From Pardosa pseudoannulata (Eukaryota; Arthropoda; Arachnida; Araneae; Lycosidae), in the NCBI GenBank assembly GCA_032207245.1, contig CM063498.1, positions 95,977,870 through 96,041,869 on the forward strand: DNA of 64,000 nt. Reading direction: 5' to 3'. This document shows positions 13,401 to 29,009 of this stretch, one piece after another. Below the pieces are notes generated by a model, which was not told where the DNA came from, ran no database searches, and saw only the letters and a program-made list of their open reading frames with translations. A program made the position numbers and the translations under genes. Position 1 is the first letter of the stretch. The number at the start of each line of letters is the position of its first letter.

Positions 13401-16400
13401 TTCTCTTGTGTCACTTTTGTTTTGTCTTAACATTAAATTTCATTAGCATTAATTTTAATAGTATTAGCATTTAAAACTTTAAAACAATTTGTGCAACCTA
13501 TGCATCTAAATAATTGGCTGTATCATAATCAGTAGTCATGTATTCCATTTTGTATCCTGATGTATGTCTAAAGGGGTATTGGATTATGGAATTCAAGTTT
13601 TGAAATTTCTTCTAAAATGGTTGTTAAAATTTAAAATCAAAGTAACCTTAATAAGTGAGTATAGAGTGTAACTTTATTGCTGATAACAAAATATACAGAA
13701 TTCCTTTTAATGCTGTGTGGACTTTTAAAAAGTTGCTATACATGCAGCATGTCCTTATAACAGAGGGACCATACAACAGTCTGACTATATTTTCACCACT
13801 ATTCATTACTTGATTATGTTTTCTGATGATTTTTAAAGTTTGTTTTATTACCAAAAGATAACATCATTGAAGGAAGTATTGAGATTAATATTTTGTTTAC
13901 TTGAAATTGTAACATATTTTACTTTTTATGTTTATTGTACCCTGTAGAAATTTTTCTGAAATCCACAGCTCTCTATATGTAATTATTCCTCTAAAGAAGC
14001 ATTCTCATTTCATTAAGCACTTTTGAATATGCATGAAATTTAAAATGTATATACTTTAAAGATTATCCTGTAATCCTTAAGCATTTACTTTTTATTTTGT
14101 ATATAAAAAAGCTTAAATTCTTTAATTTTACCACTTTTAAAAAGCTAATTTAAATCAACATTTAATTTACTGCATGTTGTACTATTTTAATTTACATTAA
14201 AATTGTAGAATAGATATTATTGGTTCTAAAAAAGAAAATAAAGTTTGTTGCTTTTATTTTAATTGTGTAGTAAAACTTTGATAATTAGTGTATGTTTAAA
14301 AAAAAGAGAGATAAAAAACAATAACTGAATTTAGCCCTTCATAGTACTTAAGTATTCTAAGTTATTTGATAACCTTTTAAGGACTTGTTATAAAATATAA
14401 GTATTATTGTCATTCAAACTTATTTAAGTTTTTTATTCCATGGTTTTACCATGGGCAGAGAATAATAAATGTTGTAATTATAGTTTTGAAATATGTATCA
14501 GCAGTCTTAAAACAATTGCTTTTGAGAAATCAAGCAGAATCCTCTCTATTTTTAAGCAAAGACTAATTGTATTTATGAATTTAAAGATGGCTATTTTTAA
14601 AAAGTTACTTGTTTCTGTAAAAAGAAAATGTAATTGTTAAATAAGAACAAGATCATAGCATCCTCTGCTCAGATAGTCTAAAGAAAACAGGAAACTATTT
14701 TGAAACTATTATATCTACTTGTGTTATATTTATGCATTGCCATTTAGTTTGCTGTAGTAGTTTTCCACAAAGTGTTCTTTAATATTTTATATATTAAACA
14801 GTAAACTAGTTGAAATTACTGTAGCTGTGACTTATGCAGATTTCATTAAATATAATTTGATAATTGTAAATTTAAAGTGTTTTTCTGTACTTTTAGGTAA
14901 CTTATACTTTAATATGGACAAAAGAAGGTGCTGCCATGCCTGTTCAAGCTACTGAGGCTAGTGGAGTACTTGCTATACCAAATGTTAGACCTGAAGATAC
15001 TGGAACCTATATTTGTACTGGCTCTGACCTCACTAGTGCTGCACAAGATAGAGCAACCCTATTAGTTGAAGGTTAATATATTTTGAATGCTAGTGTTGGA
15101 AAGTGTTCCAAACCTATGTTCATTTGCAATTATGATGGCAGAGGAACTTTTCACTTTTTTCCCCACTTTTTTAATCATATTTTACCTTTTTCATTCCTCT
15201 ACTATCTTTTTATGAATTTCTTATTTTTAATGGCCTAATAAAACATTTTATTTTAAACTGCTGCAGAAATAAACTCTTGAATGTTTTTAAGAAATTAAGA
15301 CCACCTTCTAAAGTGTAGCATATGCAGAGCCAATATAAGTAAAGCACAAATCAAGAAAGTACATAGACAGCTGTTTTGTTTCTTTGAACAAGCAACATTC
15401 TCAGTGCAAGAGCGCTCAGTGGCTTGTAAAATCAGATTGAACAAGTGTTGTTAAAAACAGTCATTTGTATCATCTCTTATTTCATGCCTTTCTTACATTG
15501 CTTTTTTTTTCGTGCTTTATTAAGTTATTAGGTATGATGTTTGATTATTTTAAAATAAACTTTAAATTTTCAGATTATAAGTTCTTTTCTTCTGACTCCA
15601 CACTTACTCTTCGTCTATTAGCCTGAGAACAAACTTTAAACTTATTAATGGTATTAAGTATCCCTAAAATAGTATTTAAATTTTATTATGAAAATCAATC
15701 AGAGTTATACAATAATTATATTTATTATATCAATGCATTATGTTTCATTCTTTTAACATATAATAAAATTTGGCTCTAATTAACTCTGTATATAAAGCAT
15801 GGCAGCTAAATTTTATAGCTGAATGTATTTCAATCTTTTAAAAGGTTTCATCAATGAAACTGTTTAACTTTATTTTAGGTAATTCAGCATTCTAATTTAT
15901 GAATGAGTTTATTTTTAAGTAAAAAGAACTAAATATTTCATCACTATTGTTTCTGAACTGGTATGGCTTCATTTCATGTTTCCATCAAAGTGAAACCATA
16001 CCTGTTTTGTCATATTTCCATAAAGAACAGTTTTTGTGACCTAAGGAAGTTCATTAAATAAGGATGAAATCATAATGCATCAATTTTCTTGAACTTCACC
16101 ATCTATTTTTTATATCAAGTTTTTGGTAATAAGAGAATGTTACTCAGTTTGTTTCTCGTCATGCACATTCAACCAACTATCTTTTAATGCTCTAACAAAT
16201 TTTTGGATCATTTCTTTGCTTATATATTCTCTATGCACTTCACCGACCTTCTAAAGAATTTCAATCACTTGTACATCTTTCAAATTAAGGAAATTGCATT
16301 AAGGCAGAGTGTGTTTCATAATCACAGAATTTTCTTTTGATTGAAACCTTTTTAATACTCACAAACAGATCCAAACATAGTGAACAAACTTTCCATGAGA

Positions 16401-19400
16401 GGCTTGCCAACAACTTGCAGGTACTCAAGGCATGTGTGGTATGGAAGCAGCGATGATGCCAATGCATAATTTCATAATGGTATTTAAAAATCACCATCTA
16501 AAGTGAAAGATAGTCACTTTCTAACTAAGCATTCTTATATCTGAGATAATTATATTATTTCTGAAGATCCATAAATAAATTTTACTTTTTGCAGTAAGAA
16601 AATTGAAGGTTGAAACTTCTTGTAGTGTAACCTTTTTTTTCTCTAAATTTTCAAATTTGGTTGCTTTTTTAAAATATTTCATTAATTAGAATATCTCATC
16701 TTTATAAATACATTAAAAAGTTTTAAGTTCTTCAGCTATGGTTAAAATAAACCTAATTTCTGAAGTATATAAAATGTGTTCAATGTCAATATGTGTGTAT
16801 TTTGAGGGTGAATCTATTAAACATTTTTGTGTTATAGGTACAGGCCGACCTACTCCTCCTAGAGTAACCATTAGTCCACATTATCAGAAAGTAAAAGTTG
16901 GTGATCCTGTGGAGTTCAGATGCATTGCTGAAGGATTCCCTGAACCTCAACTCAGATGGACTGGAGGACGTAATAGCCAACTTAATCCTCAGGCTACTTT
17001 CATTGGTGGTTTCTTCCGCATACCATCTGTTAGGAAGAGTGATGAAGCTGAATATATCTGCTCAGCAACTAATGATGCAGGCTCAGAAACTGCAAGAACT
17101 GTTTTGTTGGTGGATGGCGGTAAAATATAGACTTAATTTTTTTTAATTGTCTAAAAAAATTTACAACATAATTTAAAGATGCACATTTTCTTTACAAAAT
17201 TATTCAAACTTGGTTTGACTTGGCAGTACATCTAAAGAAACCAATTTTATATATATTGCCTAGATATAAAATTGGTTTTTATTGGTATAAATTGACCACT
17301 TATTACGCTTTCAGCTTAATTTTTTTTTCCTGTTCTCCAAGTTATATTCATTGCTTCTGTTTTGAGACCAATTTAAAGTCTAAATCCTTTATAGGAACTT
17401 TTATATATTATTTCAGTCATGTTGAAACCATTAAGCTGTTTATTTAACTTAAGCATTTATAAAATAGATATCACTTTATAACCAAATAGAATAAATGTCT
17501 TTAAAAGGGTAGTGTCTTTAGCTATTAAATATATTGGCAATTTTTCTTGTATCAAATGTATGTTGAATCAAGGATACAATTATCATTGTAGAATTTTGTT
17601 AATTATCAATCTTGGTATTTTTCTGAAATTTGTATGTGCAAAATGTTAATATTTGAAATTTTTTTTTTCAGAGGATCGTGATGTAGGAGAGGAACCACAA
17701 TTGACAATAACACCATCTACTTATGAAGCCCAAAGATTAGAAACTGTGAGGTTCCAGTGCCGAGTTACTGCATCACCAACACCATCTATTACATGGTCTT
17801 TCTCGGGAGGTCAGCTTCCCGAGGACAGCAGTCAAGTGGGTGGAGTTCTGACATTGCCAAGAGTCACTGAAACTCATCAAGGAGTGTATGTTTGCACAGC
17901 TAGTAACATTCATGGCACAGCTCAAGCTCAAGCTCGATTGCTTATCTCCTCACGTAAGATTAAAATTTATTTATGACATTTTGTTTTACAGTGGTAGATG
18001 TGTTCTTCCCATTACCATAGTTTTATTCAATATATATGTCTTGAGCAATCTCTAAGTAAAATATGTGATGAGACAATGATTACGAACAGCATGCTTTATT
18101 TTAAATTTATTATCCATTCAAGATACCCATATGTAAACATAATGAATTGCCATAATATTTGTTTATCTTTTTAACAAATAGTTTGTATACTAGTACATGC
18201 ACCATATAAATATCAGTGGGAAGAAAGGCAAATTTTTTACAAAACCTCATACCGTTTATTAATTCTTTATTGTAAATAAAACCTTTTGATATATGTATAA
18301 TTGCCCTCTTTCTTTAATATTCAAATAACGCCATAAATTTTGGTGTTTTTCTGAAAGAGTATGTGTCATGAGCAAGGAAGCATAATCCCTAGATTTCTTA
18401 TTTTGAAAAAAAAAAAAATAAATCAGGTAGTCTAGTATAGATTTGATTTTTGTCCCTTTTTACACTAAATTTTCAAATAAATAGCACATCTTAATTTGAA
18501 TATTATTTAAAATTTCTCTTAAAGTTTTTTTCTTGCACAATTCTTGTACATTCAAATTCCAGCAAACACCTGTTGTTGCTAATACTTTTAAATTTTCTTT
18601 AAGGTCGAAGTCTACCAAGTGCTAGAGTTGAACCGGAGAGACAAATCATTACTCAGGGTACATCTGGAGAATTGAGATGTATTGTTAGTGGAATACCAAA
18701 ACCAACTGTTACTTGGAGTAAAGTTGGAGCAGATTTGTCCAATCGCCATAAGGTAATTTACTATCTTTTTTATGTGTCATGCTTTTACTTTTAGTTGTAC
18801 AGTTTTTAAGAAAAATATATTTAACCTTTTCAATATCAGTATTGCATGTCCTACATATGATATTTTTGTGCCCGTATGGTCAGCATTGCTTGGTCATATG
18901 CAAAGAGGGGGAAAATTGTATTATTGAAAGTGGATCCATTACTAGTGGCACATTTCATTATGCTTCACAAATGATTTTTGCTTGTAAAAAGATAGGAGTA
19001 AATATGAGTTACTAGTGTGAGTAGTATAATATAAAATTGGATTTTGAATGTTTCACACACATGATATCTGTTAGAACTTATACTAAAGATACTATTCAAT
19101 ATACTTTCAACATTCATAACCAAGATTTTCTTTCTTGGTACATTTTTCATTCTTATTTAACCCTTTGCTGTCCTGTACATCACATATGATATGCACATTT
19201 AATACTTTAAATGCCTGTATACTACATGTAATACACAATGAACTATATTTTAAGTGGGCAATTATTTGGTGTAGTGTCTTAAATTTAGCTATATTTTTCA
19301 TGTAGACAAATGAATCTAATGTACATCATAACAAAAAGTGACAGATGTAGTGTTAAACATTAAATTAGGAGTAGTAAATACTTTTCACTATATTCAGTTC

Positions 19401-22400
19401 TTTTAAAGTATAAATTACCCTTTTTTATAGTGTTTCTGTAAAATTAATTTGTATGCATGCTAAAAGTTTATATTATGTATATAAAATCAAAAACATATAT
19501 TTTTGTGAATGTTATTCAATAAATCTTTAAAACTGCACATATTTCATAGGTTCAAGATGACAATTTGTATATTTCTGATGTAACTATTGAAGATAGAGGT
19601 TTGTATGTTTGTCGGGCTGAAAGTAGAGATGGTACTGCTCAAGCTTCAGCTATTGTAGAAGTTGAAAGTAAGTGAAAAGCCATCATATTGAGATTTCAAT
19701 TTTAAGCCATCATATTTCATGCCTTTTAAACTACTATATTTGACTTAAAATTGTATTTTATCAGGGAGAGAAGTTCCTGCAATTGAATTGTATCCAGAGG
19801 CTACACAAACTGTAATTCGTGGTGGTAGTGCTCTATTCCAGTGTCGAGTCACAGCTGGAATTCCAACGCCAACAGTGGAATGGATTAGAGCTGATGGTAG
19901 CCCCTTTACGAGTAGTACAGAGATTGTTAACGGTGGTGTTATTAGGTACAAAAAAATATTTATGTATTAGAGCATTTTAAAAAATGTCTTTGGAAGCAGG
20001 ACTGCCATAGGCTCACTTTTTTTTATAAAAAACTATTTCTTGAAAATGCTTGCTATTATTGAAACTTAAAGGTGTCCAACTCTCCCAAAACTTACGTTAC
20101 ATCTACAGATTTTCAACATTTCACCCAATTTTTGTTAATCTAGAGAAAATCTAATTAAGAAATGTAGGAGGGGAAATTTGTGTGTAGGGGGGAAACATTT
20201 TCCCTAATATTCAGATTAAGGTAATCTATTATTCATGTCCCAGGCCATCCATTTCCCCTAAATTTAAAGCTTTCACTCTGTTACTATAAAAGTTTGCGGA
20301 ATAGTTAGGGTGCTGGTCTTCGGAACTGGAGTTTGTGGGTTTAATCTCACTATGGCATGGATGTTCGTAGCCATTCGGAATCTGCTTTAAGCAGTAGGTC
20401 CCAGTCTTATTAGCCTTCTTGCTGCAAAAAGTAGACCGTTGCACTCCAAAACCAAACTTTTACTTGCTTCACTACACACCTTTTAAAAAATGCTTTTTTT
20501 GTGTATTTTTATTTAAAAATTGTTGCTGAGTATTAAATTATTTGCAAGTTTTTTTATTAGTTTTCCTAATTCATAACTCATAATTACCTGTTTAAATGGG
20601 AGATAAAAAGGTTACTCTTTTTTTTTTTTTCATTACATATCAATTTAAGTGACAATTGAGAACAACTATCATTCATTACACTTGCATCTTATTTTTATGT
20701 TCTATAACTCACTTTTTACTAACTATTGTCACTTTTTTAGCCTATAGTCTTTATGGTAGCCCTAAGAAAGTCAAAAGGAATTTTTCTTAAAGGAATTAAT
20801 ATTGAATTTGTTGCTTTTCTAAATTCTACAGGAAAATGTACAATTGTGGCTATGCATATCTTTATAAGATATTAAACCTTTTGTTAATATAAAAGTAATT
20901 TATCCTTTAGATCTAATAAGTAATTCAATGGAAATTATAGCTTTTTATGTGTATTTACTGTATTTTGTACCATATAGTTTTCTTTTCACGCAGATTCAAT
21001 AGAGTTACTGGAGATGAAGAAGGAACTTATATTTGTACTGCTGAAAATTCTGGTGGTCGAGTTACTGCTCAAGCCATTCTTCAGATACAAGGTAAATTAA
21101 TGAAAATAAACTTTATTTCTTTCAACATTCTTTAATAATGCAGTAAGTTTGCCATCTTAATTGTATAGTGCATTCACATCTTCTGTGTACTCAATTTTAG
21201 GTATAAATTCCCAATGTAATCACTACTGCAAATAAATTCTATGAGTAATAGAAACTCTAGTAGTGTTTAATGCATATTAAATTGCTAAAATTTTTACCTT
21301 AGACAATTTTACAAAGCATAACCTTCACTTTAAAAAATTTAAAGAACTTTCTAACTCTGTAGGTGCACCCACTGTGAGAATTATACAGGCAAATCCATAC
21401 AGAGTAAGACCTGGTGAAACTGTTAGATTTGAGTGCTTAGCTGAAGGAGATCCTCAACCCAATGTCCTCTGGAGAAAGCTTAGACGTCCTCTTGTCTCTT
21501 ATGGCTCAACTGAATCAGTTGAAGATGGAAGAGCACTACTTGAAATTCGCCGTGTTTCTCAAAGTGATGCTGGTTTCTACATCTGCTCTGCTCGCAACTC
21601 AGCTGGTGTTACCGAAGAACGCATCCAATTGATTGGTCAGTTTAGATTATAACTAAGAGATTATATATAGTACCATGTTTGCTACTTAGCAAAGAAATAT
21701 AATATTGCTGTAATTTGCAAAAATAGTCATTTAGACAGTCTAAAGTAACTTATTATATTGTAATGCATCTTCTCTTAAATCTAAAATAGGTGAAAACTAG
21801 AAATGATTTATTTAAGTATTTGCAGTTCATGGGTTTTATTGTATCTTTTAAGAATTTTAATTTTGAAAGTAAAAATTTATTTTTTAAATTTGATATTAAC
21901 TATACCATAAATCAGATCTTTAAAATACTTAACTTCTGTAGTTTTTTAAGCTTATTATTCTTACTAGCTTATAAAAAATTAAATCTACAGTTTTCCATAG
22001 CAAAAATATTAGAAATTAAATTAAAACTTTTTAATAACAGTTCAAAAGTAGTTAAACTATATCTGAAATCTAAACAGGAAGTTACCATTCAGATGTTTAA
22101 TTTGTCATTTATATTTCTCTTTATTTTAAAGTACCAGATAAATCTAAGTTGAAATTGATATAGTTTTTCTTCAGAATCTCACTTTTATTTTATTTCATAC
22201 AGTGGAAGACTCTGATTCAACTGTTCCAGAAGTAATGGTAGAAGACAGAGTAACAACTACATCATGGAATAGTAGTGTTGAACTTCGGTGCTTCATTACA
22301 GGTAACACATTGTTTCTGTCTATGTATCCTTCCAGCTTTGAAAGTTTACTATATTTTGTCTGATTGATTATCTTTATCAATAGGTACAGACAGAGATATA

Positions 22401-25400
22401 TATCTTAAATGGACAAGAAGTGATGGCAGACCTCTTCCTGTAAATCACAGACTGCAGGATGGTGTTCTTTACATTCAGAATGTTCAACCAGAGGATGCTG
22501 GAGAATATTCTTGCTTAGGCATTGTTGAAGGCGATATTATACTTTTCACTGCTAGAACGAGGCTGGCTGTTGTTGGTATGTTAAACTTTTGCAGCTGTTT
22601 CACTTTGTAACTTTCCTTATAACCACTAATGACCAGTCAGTATTTGATCTTTTAAATTTGAATATTCTTAGTTTTAACAAGAGCTGGTGTTACATAAAAT
22701 AATAGAATGGCTTTTTGTTAGTAGTGTAGTAACAAAAAATGTATATAAACTGTTGTTTTTCAACCTAATATGCAATTTTCAAAACCTATCCTGTGAAGTT
22801 TAAATCAGGAATATTAGGGTTATTCAGAGTGTATATAATATATAATTATGTATAGATTTTTATAATTATGTAGTAGTTATCTTATTGTTATTAAAAAATT
22901 GTATATTTTTGGAGTAAAGATATAAAAACCATCTTTCTATGCACATTCATATTACATTAATTTATTGTAATGTAATAAATTTTATTTTAATAGTAAGGGA
23001 AAAAATTTTATGAAAAAACTATGTAAAGTTATGATATTAATAAAATACTATTGTTATTGATAATAGTTTTAAAACAAATTCAAATCTGTCAAATTTTGGT
23101 TAGGTCCTTTGTTAATTTTGTATTATTCATGAAAGTTATTTATTGTAGGATGCTGTTAAATTCAGAATATTGTTTACAAGTGTGCTACTAATATAAGTAT
23201 TTGCCTGTAAACAATATAATTTAGTTAAACAAAAGTTTTAGAAATAAAAATATTTTTGTTGCCAAGTGAGACATCGTAGCATAAGTATGACTGTCTCCCT
23301 GTAAATTAAATACTATAAATGGATGTCAAATAAAATAATTTTAGTTATCAGTTTTCATCAGCTATTGTCATTTATGAAATTTGTACTTTATTTGAAATAC
23401 ACTAGTATTAGTGAAGTCAGTGTCTTTATGATAAATAAAAATACAATATAAAATCAAAATTTAGCTTTTTATCATGTCTATTCATAAAATAGTTTTATTC
23501 ACGTATAAAAATATCTGAGCAATTTTTTTTTCTATTCAAATGATTTAGTCTTGGTATACTGTAAGTGAAATAAAAAAAAACTACTACATACAAAATTTTA
23601 TATAATTTATTAATAGAAAGATGTATCAAAAGGAGTAATAGCTAAATATGTCATTTTGAGTGTAGTATAGCTTGTTCATTAAAAGTTGACTATTTTATAA
23701 ATTATGTATTGATACATATAAATAACTGATCTGTAATTTTAAATATTGCTGCCATTTCCAGGAGTATGGGCTAGAGGTAAGGTATAAAGCTTAGTTAAGT
23801 TGTAAAACTTTTTAAATAAATGATAGCAAAATTTTTATTTTCCTTCTTATCCCAGTTTTGTTGTAATTCTTAAATGTATTTAAATCCCAAAAATTGTATA
23901 AATTTGTGAAAATATGCTTTAAGGATTTTTTTTAAAGAATAAGTTAATAAAGTATAGATTAAAATTTTTTTTCTAATATCATGCAAGTTTCAAATTAATT
24001 TAGTTCATTGTTAAAATATTTTAAGGTAATTTATGATTAGCTTAGAAAGGAATTTCTTTTTTTTTTAATTTTATAATATATATATTATAAAATAAAAGAA
24101 CAAACCTTTTAAAATAAGACTTTCTAAAAAATAAATCTTATATAAATTTATGAATCTGAAATTAGTACTATTTTTACAATTTCATAAAACACCATTTTTG
24201 CTGAAAGGATCAGATTTAATGCTAATTTTAATTTCACAAAATTATGAGTTTATTTTTTCTCAATTTCACTAAAACAGAACCCTGTTTGTACAGTTTGGAC
24301 AGACCTCTTATGTGTTAATAATTTTTTTTTACAGCTCCACCCAGAATTCAGCTGAATCCTCCTCGTCAAACAGTTCGACCTGGTGATGTAGTCCGTATTC
24401 ATTGTATTGTGTCTGGAGATCAGCCTATTTCTGTAGACTGGAGTCGCATTGGAGGCAATTTAGCACCATATATGGTACAGAATGGAGAATATTTGACTAT
24501 CAATGGAATAACTGTTAATGATGCAGGAAGATATTTGTGCACAGCTGTAAATGCTGCTGGTAAAGCCGAAGGAGTAACTGAAATTGTTGTAAATGGTAAT
24601 GTCTTTGTAATTGTTTACTCATATAAAGTTTTTGAGGAACAATTCCATTCTACTAATTAAAACACTAATAGTTTTATAATACTGTCTTTTTTAAAAGTAA
24701 TTTTTTTTTAAATCTATAACTGTTTAATTAAAAATTAATGTTAAATCTTCATGATAAAATTTATTCTATGTACATGTTGGCATTCTTAGCTTGTTTAAAA
24801 ATATTTTTATTACAGTATCTTGTTGCTAAATTTGTAGTAGATTGTAAATTACTGAATTTAAAAGAAATAAAATGAGTAAATTGCAAACAAAATATTATAA
24901 AATCTACTTTAAGTGAACTTTATTGCTGAAGCATATCAGTATTTACCTTTTTTATGAACATATGTGGGGTAATGTATAGAAAAAGATTACAATTATATTA
25001 ATCACAAATTTATATTAATATTAATATGCTTTGTAGAGATTTCTTAAATTTTTCATTCAAAAGATTCATCCCTTTTTCTTTTCATATTTTTATTATTAAT
25101 AGCTGTTATTTTAAATTATTGGTTCCGATGTTAAAAACTAATTGTAACCATTGTATGTAGTGTGGAATTTAATTTCCATTCTATAGTTTCAAATATTTTA
25201 TTCTAAAAGGATAAGAAAAGAAACATTAGAAATATTTTTATGTGTGTATAGTTAATAAAAAGTAGATATTTTAAATTGCAGTGTTTTAATAATAAAATTA
25301 GTTTCACTTTTCTAAAGTTCTTTTATTAAAATTGTAAAATAACTATTTATGAATACACAATTAAATTTCTATACCTATTCAACTAAAAAATACTGTCTAT

Positions 25401-28400
25401 TGGATTTCTTTATGCTGATAAATATGAATATAGTTTAAGTGACTTATTTGCTTGTTCAAAATAGTGTAACCTAACTAGTTTTAATTTATTTATTTAGATC
25501 AGCTTGTTTTTAACATTTTGTGTGTCATAAGTTAACTGCTACTGCATTGCTTCAGAAAACTGTGATGCAATGATAATGGATTTTTTTTTTTTTTTGATCA
25601 AAATAAAACTGAACTTTAATGTATAATATTTTAATATATAATCCTAAATGCATTATTTTATATTAGAATAGCATTTTTAAAAGACCAGTCTTCTTAACTT
25701 TCATACTTCAGAATTTATATTATTGTGTCAGTTTTGTTTAAAATTCGTTTAAAAATAAAATGCTTCTAATATTTTTCTATAAAATATAGACAGAAATAAA
25801 TGTTAGCATTTTTTAAAGATACTTAGCATGTAATTTTAGGTAATATTAAAACCTATTTTAAATTTTTTTAGAGGACACCACTTCTGTTGAAGCCCGCAGA
25901 GTTGAGACAGCATTTGTAGGTTCAAATATTCAGCTCAAATGCGCTGTTAGTGCTTTCCCAGCACCACAACTAGACTGGAGTAAAGATGGAGCCCCTCTAC
26001 CTGATAACGCCAGAGTTATAAACAATGAATTATGGTTATTATCTTTAATTTTAATAAAATTTATTATCTATACATTTATTAGTCTTAACTCTTTGCAAGG
26101 GATGTTCTTTTTTCTATTAAATCTAGCTGAGAAATATTTTGCATAATAGTAACATTAGTTGTTTGTATGACATTAAAATGTGTTATATGTTTGTTTTTAA
26201 ATTTTAAACATTATTACCTCTATGATCATACTACTCTATAACTTGTGAATTTTTTAAAATTTTAGATCTTTTTTTCTAGAGATTTATCTATATAAATTAC
26301 AGTTGAATTATTATAAAATTACAAATATTCTAAAGATCAGTATTGTATGAGGATTGGAACTTTAATAGTGATAACTATTTATATAGAACTGATACAAAAG
26401 CAATACATGTTACCAAGTTTTACTGTCCTTTAATGTAGTCACCAGCATTGTGTACAGCCCATTGGCAATGATGTGGTAGTTATATCTGTATTGTGTATCT
26501 GTAGCAATATTTGTTCTGTTGATGGTCAAATGGAACAGTCAGCTACCTCTAAGAATCTCTGGAACAGTTCTGAAATGAATGCCATGAAGTGGTTTCTTCA
26601 TCTTAGAAATCAAGTCAGTCCCAAAGGCTTTAAAAATCCAGGAAATAGGGTGGATGGTACATCAGGCCTATCAATCAAATAAATCGGCCACAACCTGTGC
26701 TGTATGTGATTGAATATTGTCATAAAAAATGATAGAGGGGCAGGAGTCTGCAGAGATTGTCACCACTCATTTTTCAAAGCTGGTCTGAGATTGTGTTCCA
26801 AAAATGAATGGTAATACTCTTTACTGACAGTCTGCTGTGAGGAAATGGTATGTGTTAGGATAATACCATTACTGTTGTACACAAGAATCCCTGTAACTTT
26901 TACATTACTTAAATTCTAACAAAATTTTGATTTTCATGATGATCCATAAGATGTCATTTGTTTTAATTAGGATTTCAGTTATGGTTCATATTTGGACCAG
27001 CATCATTCAGCATAATGACTTGGCATCATAAAGCCCCTCCTTCATATTCATAGCACTCCAAATGGGTACGAGCATCATTTCATAGCCATTTCTGCATTTC
27101 CATCAAATCATATGGAAGCAATGTTTCTCATGCTCAGGCATATGTGGTAATCCTGTTTCTTAGGTTAGCACACAAATCATATAGCATTGACTACTGTCCT
27201 GTCCATTAGTGTGGCAAGAAAATCTGCTTCCTTTCTTCACTGACACCAGGACAACCTGGCTAATGCTTGTCTGCCAGATTGTGGCATCCTTTGCTGAAGG
27301 CTTTTGCTCACAACGCCAGTGTTCTCTAGTGCAGTGCAGATTCCCCAAAAGTTTCCTAAAGACCCTGATGACATGCTTTATGACCTGGAGCACATTCATA
27401 ATTTAACAAACTCTGTTGTTCTTGTTTTGAAAACACTGTGGCAACACTGCATTAGATGACAAGCTATCACACGGTTAGTCATTGTAGTCAATACATGTGT
27501 GCATGATGTAGGAAGAATCCTTTTGCTCTGAGATAAAGTAGGTATGAAACTGATGTGGTGTAAGTGGCATTATGTGGTTTCATTGCATGGCATCTCTACA
27601 GCACTGTTGCAACTAATAAAGTTCCAACCCTCATAGGATTATATTCTGTATACCATAAAATCATTTATAAATTATTTATGTAAATTGTAGTAACCTGTGT
27701 CATAGGCAGATTTCACTGATTTCCTGTGTTTTTACTGTAAAACCTTAATAAATCGTGTAAAATCTCGATAGCAATATCAGTACTAAATATGCTCATAACA
27801 TGCCATTTGCTGTCCAGAGTTTTGCTGCTGCTGCTTTATAAAAACATAATGTCAGGATAACAGTCAAATGTAGATTCTTATTGACTTTACTGAAGGTTTT
27901 ATGCAGTAATTTCATAATTTTTGGTTTATTAGCATCTAAATTTTGTATATAATTAAAATGCATAAATTCACCACACCTGTTTTCGGTAGCTTTTTTATAA
28001 ATGACAAAGACACTTCTTTGTTCAGCTGCATTTATTTGGTACATGAAATTGTCTTAACACAAATAAAACTATGGCAGCAGGTGATCTAAAGGAGCAGATA
28101 TTGTGGAAATTTTTTTTTGTTACTAAATAGACAATAATCAAACATTGGATATTGTGTGTCAATCAGAGTGTTAATCCTACTTTTCATATATAACTGAACT
28201 AAAAATGTTTTTGTTCTAATTGTTATTTTAGAATTAAATTAAACCTGTTACATGTATTGTTTTTCTTAGGTTGCGAGATGTTCGCAGTGATAATGCTGGT
28301 AAATATATTTGTACAGCTACTAACACTGCTGGCCGTACCAGAGATTATGTAATCCTTAATGTCAGAGGTATAAAATTATTTCCTATTTTTAATGTTTAGA

Positions 28401-28941
28401 ATAAAAGTTTTCAATTTTTAAAGATTTACATGAAAGGTTACAACTAATTTTAAAGAATGCCTGTTTTTAAATATTTTTATACCAATAAAACATGGGATTT
28501 AGTTTAAATGCTTAATTATTCATTATTTTCTTGTTGAAATATCTGCATTTTTTGTGAAAGGTATGACTAATACAGAAAAAGATACCTTGAATTCAAACAG
28601 GAAATTAAAGAATTCTAAAATTTGAAATGTCTCTCTCAAAATTGTTTTGGTTTATTTTAAGTCAATACACACATTTAACCTGTGCTTCATTTGTTTTTAT
28701 TTTAATTTCTTGTTTCAAACACTTGTTTTATGTAATCTCAGTATCTGAGTGTGTGTGTATTATTTTTTTTTTTAATTATAGAGCAAGCCTACACAACTTT
28801 AACATATTGTTTACTTGTTCTAAGGAATAATTGTATCTGATTAAAAGAATAACTGATCTTTAATAACTGATCATGTTTAAAGAAACCAATAAATGTTAGT
28901 GTACAAAAATATCTTTCAAGAATTTAATTAGGAATGCTGCA

Positions 28942-29009
<68 letters not shown>

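Larger units (their letters stand above)
11933..14896 (+). other. Intron inside Ig2, 3.0 kb
   Basis: The largest perlecan intron here. It holds the family-B SINE fragment at 12389 and the CATGGAAA-bounded remnant at 12597-13362. A pogo-like end, CAGTCAGACCTTGTATGGTC at 11990, lacks a convincing partner. The rest is featureless. Confidence 0.7.
15072..19549 (+). other. Introns between exons 13 and 17
   Basis: Introns 15072-16837, 17120-17671, 17954-18603 and 18753-19549. AT-rich; I see no gene, RNA or identifiable repeat. Confidence 0.75.
21636..25871 (+). other. Introns between exons 20 and 24
   Basis: Introns 21636-22202, 22302-22383, 22576-24334 and 24596-25871. The region is very AT-rich. 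A 120-codon frame at 21790-22152 is low-complexity Phe/Lys/Asn/Leu and is not a gene. Confidence 0.75.

Noticed and set aside
21790..22152. 120-codon open frame in a perlecan intron
   Set aside because: Composition is Phe/Lys/Asn/Leu as expected from AT-rich DNA. It has no domain-like pattern, and the flanking exons splice across it in frame.
26473..27406. Plus- and minus-strand open frames of 65-79 codons
   Set aside because: They lie inside the mariner; the plus-strand ones are antisense shadows, and the minus-strand ones are broken transposase or chance frames.
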